Below are positions 35,801 to 46,040 of a stretch of 64,000 nt of DNA, in pieces. Position 1 is the first letter of the stretch. Each line of letters begins with the position of its first letter. Position numbers and translations under genes: made by a program. The DNA comes from Guyanagaster necrorhizus (taxonomy: Eukaryota > Basidiomycota > Agaricomycetes > Agaricales > Physalacriaceae): the NCBI RefSeq assembly GCF_019112545.1, contig NW_025064889.1:827654-891653 (forward strand), in the 5' to 3' direction. The notes below the pieces were generated by a model that was not told the origin of the DNA, searched no databases, and saw only the letters and a list, made by a program, of their open reading frames with translations.

Positions 35801-36720
35801 TCAAAGGCAATCATTCCGATCGCCTGCTCAACAGAATTAATGACAACTGGATGGAATGGCTAGCACTGGCAGCATTCCAACACAACAACAGGATCCACTC
35901 CGCAATGGGCAAAACACCATTCTGCATAAACTATAGACAGAACCCATCAGTTGTGCAAACCGAGCGGATTCATACAACGACGCCAGCCTCAGTGGACTTT
36001 GCAAAGACAATGACAAAGATCCATGAGGAGACCAAAACCGTGTTGGACAAAGCTGCTTTATCAATGAAAAAGCAGTATGATAAACACAAATGACCGGCAC
36101 ATGAATATTCAATCAATGACAAAGTATGGCTAGATACTACGAACCTTCATCTGCCAAGGCCGAAACGGAAATTGGCAGATAAACAGACAGGACCATTCAA
36201 AATCCTTGCTAAAATCGGTGAATCCACATACAAGTTGCAGCTCCCAGCAACTTGGAAAATCCATAATGTTTTCAATGAAATACTATTGATGCCATACATT
36301 GCACCATCCTTTCTAAACCAAGAACGACCGCCTACACCACCAGCAGAACTCATCAACGATGAAGAACACTACAAAATTGACGAAGTTCTAAATCATAAAA
36401 CCTGACGAGTTACAGCATGAGGTGGTGGAATGACAACAACTGTCGACTACTTAGTCAGCTGGAAAGGCTACAGACCAGAATCAAACCAATGGGTCAATGA
36501 AAAATATATGAATGCAGAGGATGCCATTCATGACTATGAACAAACAATCAATACCATCAATAACAGGAGGATTACAGAATGTCCCATGGGACATACACCG
36601 AGAAGCAATGTGTCTCAAGGATGCGATGGATCTACAAGCAGCCTGCAGCATGCCGAAAGTCATGACATAACAACAGACATTACCAACAGCGCAACACTCC
36701 CACAGTTCGAGATCCTGTGA
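32888..36720 (+). pseudogene. pol on the X/Z plus arm: protease, RT, RNase H, integrase, chromodomain
   Basis: Order: protease with DSGCTGSS (Asp at 33404), RT starting near 34112 (KKKDGKLRPVQDYRKLN) with YLDD at 34463-34474, RNase H about 34890-35260 (VEADSSKGAVGAVL, EIYDKELLAIMLAL), integrase zinc region with CEVCQRG near 35640-35665, integrase tail, and chromodomain DYLVSWKGY about 36445-36475. Stops include TGA at 34094-34096, 34964 and 35306. About 80 integrase residues, including the second catalytic Asp and Glu, are deleted near 35837 with a frame change. The part right of about 35679 belongs to Z; the part left of 34523 to X. Confidence 0.85.
34523..35678 (+). repeat. Left arm of a 1156-bp inverted repeat
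   Basis: Every base I compared is identical to the reverse complement of 37602-38757 (positions sum to 73280, no indels), including two shared TGA stops, whereas the sequence just outside both ends differs at several per cent. The spacer is 1.9 kb. This tract covers late RT to early integrase and marks where X and Z recombined or were converted. Confidence 0.85.
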
Positions 36721-36863
36721 AAGACAAATGAAACAACGAAGGGCCAATGTCTTTATGAATCTGCAGACTGACAGATAGGTCCAGCAGATCGACCACCTCC
36801 TTCCGAAGGGGGGGGGTCTATGCTAACTTAACCATCAGGATGATGGTCTTAAAAAGGGGGTAA

Positions 36864-37389
36864 TGTTATGATTTTTCCTATTTTTCCTCTATTTTCTTTT
36901 CCTTTTCCTCGGAAGTGACCCCTATCTTTGCTTAGTCAGGGCGCTTAGCCAGCGCTTATGACCATGGGAACGCTTAGCTTAGCAGCCCAAGTCGGTCATT
37001 CTCCTGTCGCACTGCTATGAGCTGTGAAGGGAGAGACAATTCCTCTTTTGTCCTCAAATTGCAGTGCACGACCACAGCTCCACAGCAAGACAACAGCTCT
37101 TTGTGGAGAACCTGGCAACGGTAGGGGAAACAGCTCTATAGCAGACAATATCTTTTGTGAACAGTTATTTATAACATGACAGCTAAACAGTATTTAAGTA
37201 GCTTAGTTCTCGCTGTAACACCTCAGTCTCGAACTAAAGTTTTACTTCACCATCTTATCTCAAGCAAACTGCAATGCCTTGACAACACAATGCTAGTCAC
37301 ACACAAGTGGACTCTGACAGTATAACCTGAAGTGCAAGGTTCTGTCAGTTTATCATGTGTCTCTAGTCATGTGGAATTTGGGCTTAACA
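36864..37389 (+). repeat. LTR of element Z, plus orientation (3' LTR, 526 bp)
   Basis: TGTTATG...TTAACA, preceded by a purine-rich tract (AAAAAGGGGGTAA, 36851-36863). Its sequence pairs with the minus-strand LTR at 43671-44196 and with A's LTR, not with X's LTRs. It is followed at 37390 by GTACT and by X integrase on the minus strand. Confidence 0.9.
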
Positions 37390-37394
37390 GTACT
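37390..37394. repeat. Target-site duplication of Z, inverted half (GTACT)
   Basis: GTACT here is the reverse complement of AGTAC at 44197-44201. The X integrase codons before and after these two points join as EVYAKY and YGMPQ, matching the uninterrupted integrase of element W near 51535-51560. So Z inserted at AGTAC in X, and an inversion later turned this side around. Confidence 0.9.
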
Positions 37395-37601
37395 TAGCAT
37401 AGACCTCATGCCGCAGTATCTTTGCCCACCCTTCGGATGTGAGTTCTGTCGAGCAGGCGATCGAAATGATCACCTTCGAGAAGTGATCGACGATGACAAT
37501 GATCACGTCATAGCCATTGCTTTCGGGAAGTCCAGTAATCATATCCACCAAAATGTGGGTCCATGGTGATGAAGGGACCTCATTTGGGTGGAGTGGGGCC
37601 A

Positions 37602-38757
37602 CTCTGGGTTGTGTTGAAGTCTTGCCTCGTTGGCAAACCTCACAGGCTTTGACATATCGGGTGATATCATAGTCCATTCTGGGCCACCAGTATTCCCTTA
37701 GTATAAGCTCCTTTGTTTTTGCGATGCCGGGATGTCCGGCCATCGCATGATCATGACATGTGGTGATGATGTCACCACAAAGCTTTTGATCCCTGGGGAT
37801 ATAGATCCATCCATCGTAACGGATCAGTCCTCCTTCCTTCTTCAGCCCATGCTCATGGTTGAGTGATGGGGTGATTCGTTGATCCCACTTGTGTGAATCT
37901 CAGGTGGCGCTCTTGATGCGTTCATGCATCTCTTCTTCCATGGGCATGATCATGGCCTGGAAGTGTTCTGGTCATAGTAAAACAACCTCCTTGTTGTCGT
38001 CTCCTCCTTGGTCATGATCCGCCCTGCGGCTGAGGAAGTTGGCCTTCTTGTTTGCAATGCCAGCCTTGTGGTGTAGCGTATATTCATATTGGGATAGTTC
38101 CGTGACCCATTGGGCTTGTCTGCGATTAAGCTTTTGAGGTTGTCGGAAGTACCGAAGATTCTGGTGATCAGTCCAGATTTTGAAAGTCTGGACTGCTCCA
38201 ATGAGATAATGCTGCCACTTGGCAAGAGCGAGCATTATTGCGAGGAGTTCCTTATCGTAGATTTCGTAGTTGCGCTCAGTTACTGTGAGTGCTTTTGACA
38301 TAAAAGCGACTGGTCACCATTTGCTGTCTTGTTCCTGTGAAAGTACAGCTCCAACTGCACCTTTGCTTGAGTCGGCTTCCACCTGGAACTTCCCATCCTG
38401 GCTTGGTATAGCCAGGATGACGTCTTTGGCTAATTGGCATTTAAGGTCATTGAATGCCGCCTGTTGGGAAATTCCCCATGTCCATGGGGAATTTCCAGTC
38501 AGTTGGGTCATTGGCCAGACTATTCTGCTATAGTCCCAGATGAACCAACGGTAGAAGTTGGTGAACCCGAGGAATGATTGTAACTCCTTCTTCTTCATCG
38601 GTTCTGGCCATTCGGTTACTCCTGCCACTTTGACTGGATCCATTCTGATGTTTCCTTCGCTGATAATGACTCCAAGGTATTCAGTTTCCAATACCTTGAA
38701 CTCGCATTTTTCGGCCTTGAGGAAGAGTCGATGCTTCCTCATCAGGGATAGGACTTG
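37602..38757 (-). repeat. Right arm of the 1156-bp inverted repeat
   Basis: Partner of 34523-35678. The boundary positions are 37601/37602 (T versus C after CCCAGAG) and 38757/38758 (C versus T). Confidence 0.85.
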
Positions 38758-38938
38758 GCGTACCAATTGTCTGTGTTCCTCTTTCGTTTTGGATATGATT
38801 AGTATATCGTCCAGATAGATTGTGACCTTTCCTGTGGCAATGAGATCTTTGAAGATATCATTCATCATCCACTGGAAGGTCGCCGGTGAGTTTGTTAGGC
38901 TGAAGAACATTACTGTCAGCTCAAACAAACCATGGTTT

Positions 38939-39433
38939 TGTTACGCGCATGCCGCCGGCCTCCATGTCACCTCAACCAACCACAAATTCTATCACGCTAC
39001 CCACCGGACTCCGGCCGCTTCCCATTACCTACTAATTTCATTTCACCATTATCATTTCACATCTGTATTTCACATTGTAATACCTAGACCCTGAACTCGG
39101 TAGCGAATATTCACACCGGAACCCAATGGAACCCAACTTGGAATTAGCTACCATTAGTATATAAGGCCATGTATATCACCATAACTACTCAGTTTGAATA
39201 TCAACTTGGATAAGCCCACACTTCGCACTCACTTCAACTCCTCACTACCTTGTCCATCGGATTCTGCTCCAAAGGATATTCCGGTTCACTTCTCTGACGA
39301 ATCTCCATCCTGTCCATCCAGATCCTTGGGCCCTGACTCAAGGGTGACATTGCCAATAGATTCATCAATGCCCACACACTCCGCCGGACTCCACGAGTGC
39401 ACTCAAGCCCACTCGATTGGCATGTTCCTAACA
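38939..39433 (+). repeat. Young solo LTR of the T/U family (495 bp)
   Basis: TGTTACGCGCATGCC...GGCATGTTCCTAACA, flanked by perfect GGTTT duplications (38934-38938 and 39434-39438). It is inserted in the RT of the Z arm. It is rich in CpG, unlike its homologues at 14094-14589 and 26004-28813. TATA box TATATAAG lies near 39158-39165, and AGTTTGAATAT at 39191-39201 is the predicted transcript start. Solo LTRs form by recombination between the two LTRs of a full element. Confidence 0.95.
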
Positions 39434-40999
39434 GGTTTGTTCGAAAAGCAGCTTTCCACTCGTCGCCTTCTTTGATATGCACGTTATTGTATCCCCACCG
39501 AATGTCTAGTTTGGTATAGTATCTTGCATCTCGGAGTTTGTCCATTAACTCCGAGATTAACAGAAAAGGGTAATGATTTTTAATCGTCATCTCATTGAGT
39601 TTCCAGTAATCTTGCACCAGTCGAAGTTTCCCGTCCAGCTCTTGTTGTTCGTTATTGCCTAGCAGATAGCATTTGCAATCTAGGTTGGCATTTGCATTAG
39701 GGATTAGTTCGATGGCATGGTCCCATGGTTTTGCATCAGGTAGTTCATCGAAACTCTCTTTTTCGAATAAATCCCGATAGTCGCATATCCATTCAGGTAC
39801 CATTTCATCAAATGTCCTTTCCCCTTTTTCGGCATTGGCTTTTGCCGTGAGGTCATTAGCATGGTGCATTGCACAAATGTTAATGGCCCTTTGAAGGTCT
39901 ATGGTGAGGATGGTTTCACCGTCTTTTATTTCTTCATCCCATCAATCCTCCGGGTCTTCATCTGGGAGTTCGAAAGGAATTTTCCGGCAATGACGCTGGG
40001 TGAAGATGATTCATCTGGTTTTCCAGTTGATTAGCGGATTGTGCCTGATTAACCAATCATGACCGAGGAATACTTCTCTGGTTCCTAGATCCGTTACTGC
40101 TAGGTTGATCCATTCTGAGTGATCACTGATAGTGAGCCTAAGCTCTACGTACTCAGTGATTGATCCTGCTTGGTTCTTTGTTCCATCTGCATTATAGACA
40201 GGTATTGGGGCCGCTGTTGCCCATGTAGGTAACTGGTGCTTGGTGACGAAAGCTTGATTGATGGAACTTCCCGTGCAGCCACTGTCGATCAGGGCAGTGA
40301 CTGCATGGGTAGATCGAGATGTTAATGTCTCGATCTGTGCTTTGGTTACTAGGTCCTGCCCCAAGCTTTTAGTCTGATGAATGAACTTTCATGGTCTGCG
40401 TAATTCATCGAGCCACTCGAGTGCTTGGCATCTCTCCACCTTTCTCATCCCTGTGATCATATCATCGATCACTTCCTCTATGCGGGTTTTGTGTACCCAA
40501 TTCTTGAGTATGGCCTTTGCCGCTGTTTCATCCCTCACGTCTTTGATTGCTTGCCAAGTCCATTCAGTGTCGAATGGCCTGAGCCAAGCTGTGGGGTTCT
40601 CTACCCCTGTTTGGCCCAAAGGCAGTTGAGTCTGTTTTGATTTTTTAGTTTAATGAATAGGAGATGAAAACATACCTTTGGGGCTCTCTGCCCCTCTTTG
40701 GCCCTTCGTTGGTGCTTGAGTTATAGAAGTCGGTTCCTTAGGCGATTCTGGTTTCTGAGTAATGAGGTTGGGTATATTCGAATGCACACATAATTTAGAC
40801 ATAGAGAGTAATACTATAGAAGATAAAATGTCAGTCTGTCCAGCAGATTGTGACCCGTTACTTGTTTCCCTGGCCTAGGCAGTTGAATCACCTACTGCTC
40901 GGCCCCATCTTTTACCTCCTCAGGTTTGTCATCATCCCTGAGGTCCTGAGCTTCCTTCGTTAGCTCAGCAATCTGTGCTCTGATGTCCTCCTGTATGCA

Positions 41000-43502
41000 C
41001 TTGTTCTTCTAGGGTGATTCAGGACTTCCAGTCGTCATAGCTGATGGGCACACTATGACCGAGATCGGAGATGGTCTTCAAGTAATGAGGCGGTATTCCC
41101 ATCTTCATATACTTGACCATTCGCCCCGAGTCAGCCACATCCTCCTGGATCCCGGTGAGTTTTCTGAGTCGCTCCAGTTCGTCGAAGTAGTCGGGCGCTG
41201 CTTTGTCACCCATCTTGTACTCCTTCATCCTTGACTTGTGGACTTCTCGGACCGCTGGGTCCGTGAACTTGTCTCAGATCATTTGTTTGAGTACCACCCA
41301 TGAGGGGTACCGATGATGTTGTCGAGTGGTTGACCAGAAGTTTGGTGCTAGTAGTACCCACCATACTTTGGCCTTGTCTTCAAAGTAGGTGGTGGCGTAG
41401 TTCACCTTGTACATGTCGTGAAGAAAGTACGAGGCAAAAACCTGGAAATATTGGTCACAGTCCATAAGAAAGCAGTCAATATCATCCGAAGCCCCTTTAA
41501 AAGGAAGGGGCTCCCTCCTGAGCGTTGGTTTGACGTTTAGTATATGCGCCTTCAGATCAAGAGGCAACATCGGATTTGGGGGTTCCCTCCCAGGGGGTCC
41601 CACCCAATCCATTGGGGGCCCTGGAAAGGAATGCAAGGAGCCATCATCGGTGACGGGGCTCTTTGGCACCGGCAGCCTCTCCTTCTTGACGATCTGGCCA
41701 TCTTTGATCATCCACCCTTGTGCTGTGGCCTTGGGGTCATCCTTCTTCTCATCAGCAGGTGCTGATCTGGTTGCCTTGTCGGGCGGCAGTTGTCCTCCCA
41801 GTAGTTGGCTTCCTGTGCTGGTCCAGGGATTTGGGTGGTAAATCCTCGGCTGTGCATAGGACCAAGTCAGCCGAGATGCCGTGCTGCGGATGGCCAATGT
41901 GGCGAGCGAGTACCTTGATGTTGCTGTTCGGAGTGAGGATGCCATGTTTGCTGTCTTGGGCGGCATCACACTCGGTGTCCATGGCATTGGCGCTCCTTGT
42001 TTGCCAAACCTTGGTCGGTATGGTGGCATCGCCATCATCTGGTAATGTAAATATCACTGATTGAAATTAAAAATTGTGCGCTCAGTCACGGCATACTGTA
42101 AAATCTCCTCCCATTCAATGGGATCAGTGGCAGTGTACCTTCGTCCCAGGGATGATCTTAGCCAAAGATTGTCCCTCCATAACTCGGCTACCTGCTCCTG
42201 GTATAACTGAATAAACTCCTCTTCTCGCGCCTCTCGTTCTCATCATTTCTTCTCCTGTTCTTGACGCATGGTAATATCGATGATACTTCCCCATTCAAGG
42301 ATGGGGTCCACTACTCGGCCCCCTTGGTCCTCCTCCTCAGCCTCATCGTCCCCTTCGGCCCCCTTGTCAGTGGTCCCCTCGAGGAGGGAACTGCCTTGCT
42401 GACTGAAGATTTCCGGGGCGACTAGATCCAGGCTGAGTACTTGACTCGGCGTCGTCGGGACCAGGTTGAGGAGTAGGCTCCCAGTCAGGCTGCTCCTCTT
42501 CTCCTTCTGCTGTCGGCACCACTGCTCGGTGATACTGGCAGAAGTTTCTGTAGAAGCAGGGGCGAAGGAAGAGGGCAGCAATTGGCCCGTCGAGGACCCT
42601 TTTCAGGTCTCCAGTGGGATCAATATGTTCATCATCACCTCCGATAGATCCGAGGTCTGACGGTATCCTATTTCCCCAGATGGGGATATCATCAGTTTCA
42701 GCAATGGTGTCTGTCCCATATGATAACGGGTGGTCATCGTTGAGGAGTGCCGGCTCCCTGCAGTAGTAGTCGTTGGCATGGACGGTCCTGGCTGGTCCAG
42801 TCCAGGGGTCGGGCTCACTGACGGGAGTGGCCGGTTCCCAGAATGGAGAGTCAGGAGTGCTGACTGCAGTATTGAGGTAGTTGGCGAGGGAGTGTGGGGT
42901 TAGCCATATTGGGTTTGGTACCACTGGACCACCCCTTGGTAGGCAGGTTGCCTCTCCTCGCTCCAATCTACTGGTGGCTCTTGACGCTGCTTGCCAGTAT
43001 TGGACCTCGTTTCTGTTGGTGTCATCAAAGAAGGGGTTGGGGCTACTAACCCTTGTCCCTCTTCCACTGCTCCTTGTTGTGCTTTTGGCTGCTGAAGCCA
43101 CCCGAATGGCATCCAAGGAGTCTCTAGCCTGGCACCCAATTCCAGACTGGGCGACGGTTGTTCTTGATGCTGTGATGCTGCACTCAGAGGAGGAGACAGG
43201 GGTGTTGGGTCGGGATCATTGAAACCCTGTAGCCCAAGGGTTTCCAGGGTCTTGAATGACTGCCGACAGAGGTCTTGGGGGATACTTGTGTCACCAGTGC
43301 TGCTCCTCTTCTTCCCTAGGACACCTTTGAGTCGAGCTCTCAGGCTCATCTTCTGCTTCTTCGGGGTGTCGGATGGAGTTTCACACAGAGGGAGGGATGT
43401 CATGGAGGGGGAGGTCTGGTGTGACATTTCAGAGGATTGTACGGATGCATTGAAATTCTTGGTAGTGTCAAATGGCCCAGGCAGTAATTGATTGGCATCC
43501 AC
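41000..43502 (-). pseudogene. gag of element Z (zinc knuckle deleted)
   Basis: Homologous to X gag (MDANQL start, but ATG has become GTG at 43502-43500). 200 codons are open first, then the frame is broken. The capsid region is present (ASDDIDCFLMDCDQYFQVF, MYKVNYATTYFEDKAKV, MGDKAAPDYFDELERL). Near 41030 the sequence jumps from DDWK directly to the region after the knuckle (NKCIQEDIRAQI), removing roughly 300 bases including the CCHC motif seen in X and W. Confidence 0.8.
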
Positions 43503-43614
43503 AGCACAGCTGTATGATCACCAATAGACCTATCAGGGTTCCAATGATGGAAGCCAAGAGTTCAAAGAACTCGTGTGTAAAGTTTGAATCAGATGGATTT
43601 AGAGCAGGGGGCAT
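41752..43614 (-). pseudogene. ORFa of element Z: overlapping frame with membrane-anchor segment
   Basis: 621 codons from ATG 43614 to the stop at 41752, frame-consistent throughout. One piece (43116 down to 42367, 250 codons) is fully open. It starts MPPALNPSDSNFTHEFFE with the same hydrophobic segment as X; stops occur where sister copies have Arg (CGA) or Gln. Key blocks include NPFFDDTNRNEVQYW, TDTIAETDDIPIWGN, IGGDDEHIDPT and a C-terminal SANAMDTECDAAQ, ending ISTC. Confidence 0.6.
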
Positions 43615-43670
43615 TCGGTTTCTCAGCACAAATAGGCTTGGGAAAAGGAAGCAAGAAGTCTCGAACTAAT

Positions 43671-44196
43671 TGTTAAGCCCAAATTCCATGTGACTAGAGA
43701 CACATGATAAACTGACAGAACCTTGCACTTTGGGTTATACTGTCAGAGTCCACTTGTGTGTGACTAGCATTGTGTTGTCAAGGCATTGCAGTTTGCTTGA
43801 GATAAGATGGTGAAGTAAAACTTTAGTTTGAGACTGGGGTGTTACAGCAAGAACTAAGCTACTTAAATACTGTTTAGCTGTCATGTTATAAATAACTGTT
43901 CACAAAAGATATTGTCTGCTGTAAAGCTGTTTCCCCTACCGTTGCCAGGTTCTCCACAAAGAGCTGTTGTCTTGCTGCAGAGCTGTGGTCGTGCACTGCA
44001 ATTTGAGGACAAAAGAGGAATTGTCTCTCCCTTCACAGCTCATAGCAGTGTGACAGGAGAATGACCGACTTGGGCTGCTGAGCTAAGTGTTCTCACGGTC
44101 ATAAGCACTGGCTAAGCGCCCTGACTAAGCAAAGATAGGGGTCACTTCCGAGGAAAAGGAAAAGAAAATAGAGGAAAAATAGGAAAAATCGTAACA
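43671..44196 (-). repeat. LTR of element Z, minus orientation (5' LTR, 526 bp)
   Basis: Minus-strand TGTTACGATTTTTCC...GGGCTTAACA. Its primer-binding site on the minus strand is 43657-43669. The matching LTR segment reads AGTCTCAAACTAA, a single CpG-type change from perfect complementarity. Confidence 0.9.
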
Positions 44197-45311
44197 AGTA
44201 CGGCATGCCTCAAGTAGTGATTTCAGACAGGGGACCACAATTTGTCTCCAAATTCTTGGACGATTTGTACCGACTCCTAAACATCAAAAAAAATGCCTCA
44301 ATAGCATATCATCCACAGATGGATGGCCAAACGGAATGAGCCAATCAAGAAATTGAAAAGTATTTGAGACTTTTCATCAGCTACCAACAGGACGATTGGA
44401 CAGAATGGCTAGCACTGGCAGCATTCCAACATAACAATGGGATCCACTCTGCAACAGGCAAAACACTGTTCTTTGTCAACTACAGAAGGAACCCACCAGT
44501 CATGCAAACCGGGCACATTCATACAATGACACCAGCTTCAGTGGACTTTGCAACGACAATGGCAAAGATCCATCAAGAAACCAAGACAGCGCTGGAAAAA
44601 TCTGCTTCAACTATGAAGAGGCAGTATGACAAACACAAATGACTAGCACACAAATATTCAACAAATGACAAAGTATGGCTAGATACTATGAACCTTCATC
44701 TGCCAAGGCCGAAACGGAAATTGGCAGATAAATAGACAGGACCATTCAAAATCCTTGCTAAAATCAGCGAATCCACATACAAGTTGCAGCTTCCAGCAAC
44801 TTGGAAAATCCATAATGTTTTCAATGAAACATTATTAACACCATACATCGCACCAGCTTTTCCAAACCAAGAACGACTGCCTCTGCCACCGGCAGAACTC
44901 ATTGATGATGAAGAACACTACGAAATCGATGAAGTCCTAAACCATAAAATCCGAAGGGTTAAGGCATGCGGCAGAGGGATGACAACAACCATTGACTACT
45001 TAGTCAGCTGGAAAGGATATGGACTAAAATCAAACCAATGGGTCAACAAAAAATACATGAATGCAGAAGAAGCAATTCAGGACTATGAGCATCAAATCAA
45101 TGCAATGGACCTCAAGGGTGATCATGTTCAATATTATGAGCCAACCACAACAGCGACAACAGGAAGGGAGATGATATCTAGTCAGATATACATCAACCGA
45201 CCTGCGGAACCCAAACCAGATGCAGGAGAGGATGATGAAAATGATGGCCCGATGGATAGGTCCAGCAGATCGGCCACCTCCTTCCGAGGGGGGGGGTCTA
45301 CCCTAACTTAA
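44197..45311 (+). pseudogene. 3' part of element X pol: integrase second half and chromodomain
   Basis: Begins in the AGTAC duplication within integrase, then YGMPQVVISDRGPQF (second catalytic Asp), AYHPQMDGQTE, a TGA at the following Arg, EIEKYLRLF, FKILAKISESTYKLQLP and a chromodomain (EIDEVLNHKIRRVKA, DYLVSWKGYG, SNQWVNKKYMNAEEA), ending TAA at 45309-45311 after an acidic tail. This half carries the integrase core residues missing from the plus arm. Few stops, CpG present. Confidence 0.85.
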
Positions 45312-45343
45312 CCATCAGGACGATGGTCTTAAGGAGGGGGTAA

Positions 45344-45876
45344 TGTTATGATTTTTCCTATTTTTCTTCTATTTTTCCTTTCTTTTCCTCGGAAATGACC
45401 CCTATCCTTGCTTAGTCAGGGTGCTTAGGCCAGCGCTTAGGACCGTAGGAACGCTTAGCTCAGCAACCCAGTCGGTCACTCTCCTATCGCATTGCTGTGT
45501 GCTGTAAAGGAAGAGACAATGACCTTTTTGTCCTCCAACTGTGGTGCAGCAGTAACAGCACACAGCAGGACAATAGCTTTTGTGGAGAGACTGGCAACAG
45601 CAGGAGAAACAGCACAACAGCCAGACAACAGCTTTTGTGAACACTTATTTATAGTACGATAACAGAATAGTATTTAAGTAGCTTAGTTCTCGCTGTAATA
45701 CCCCAGTCTCGAACTAAAGTTTTACTTCACCATCTTATCTCGAGCTCCTACTACTTGCAACACCTTGACCTCACAACACTCTCATCACATCAGTGAACTC
45801 AGTCAGACATACCCGAAGTGCAAGGTACTGAACTGTTTATCATGTGTTGATTATCATGTGGAATTTGAGCTTAACA
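45344..45876 (+). repeat. 3' LTR of element X (533 bp)
   Basis: Matches the 5' LTR at 29233-29765, with the same length. It has fewer C-to-T changes (for example CCTCGG where the 5' copy has CTTCAG). It is followed by AATTA (45877-45881) and then by the rest of the W LTR. Confidence 0.92.
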
Positions 45877-45881
45877 AATTA

Positions 45882-45984
45882 CATAATACCAATAATGCAT
45901 TAGTGGACTTGATTGTTTTACTTGAAGTGTGAGGTAGCAGTCATTTATCACATGTTATTGATCATATGGAATTTGAGCTTAATA
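45882..45984 (+). repeat. 5' LTR of element W, right half
   Basis: Completes the W LTR (419 + 103 bp) and ends GAGCTTAATA. The primer-binding site TTAGCTCAAAGCT follows at 45986-45998. It is complementary to 29170-29182 except at the two bases of one CpG, which decayed to CA in one copy and to the other strand's equivalent in the other. Confidence 0.75.
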
Positions 45985-46040
45985 ATTAGCTCAAAGCTTC
46001 TGACTTTCCTTTCTCAAGCCTAATTGTGCTGAAAAACTGA

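Larger units (their letters stand above)
37395..40900 (-). pseudogene. pol on the X/Z minus arm (integrase first half to protease)
   Basis: Read right to left: pre-protease linker (DTEWTWQAIKDV), protease DSGCTGSS (about 40286-40310), the pre-RT region, RT, RNase H and the first half of integrase, ending in codons for EVYAKY at 37390. An in-frame deletion of roughly 96 bases near 39630 removes the segment between QQELD and GKLRLVQDY (start of RT). RT is split by the solo LTR at 38939-39433. Sequence right of 38757 is Z; left of 37602 is X. Confidence 0.85.
29233..45876 (+). mobile_element. Element X with element Z nested inside and an internal inversion
   Basis: The outer LTRs (29233-29765 and 45344-45876, both 533 bp) are near-identical to each other. 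The inner LTRs (36864-37389 plus, 43671-44196 minus, both 526 bp) match each other instead. The inner pair is flanked by GTACT (37390-37394) and AGTAC (44197-44201), reverse complements of each other. The order is X LTR, X gag, shared pol, Z late pol, Z LTR, X integrase first half (minus), shared pol (minus), Z gag (minus), Z LTR (minus), X integrase second half, X LTR. That is what recombination between the oppositely oriented pol genes of X and a Z nested in it would give. Confidence 0.88.

Noticed and set aside
29233..37389. Reading 29233-37389 as one complete element
   Set aside because: Its two LTRs belong to different pairs and its flanks (AATTA and GTACT) do not match; the X/Z inversion model explains both.
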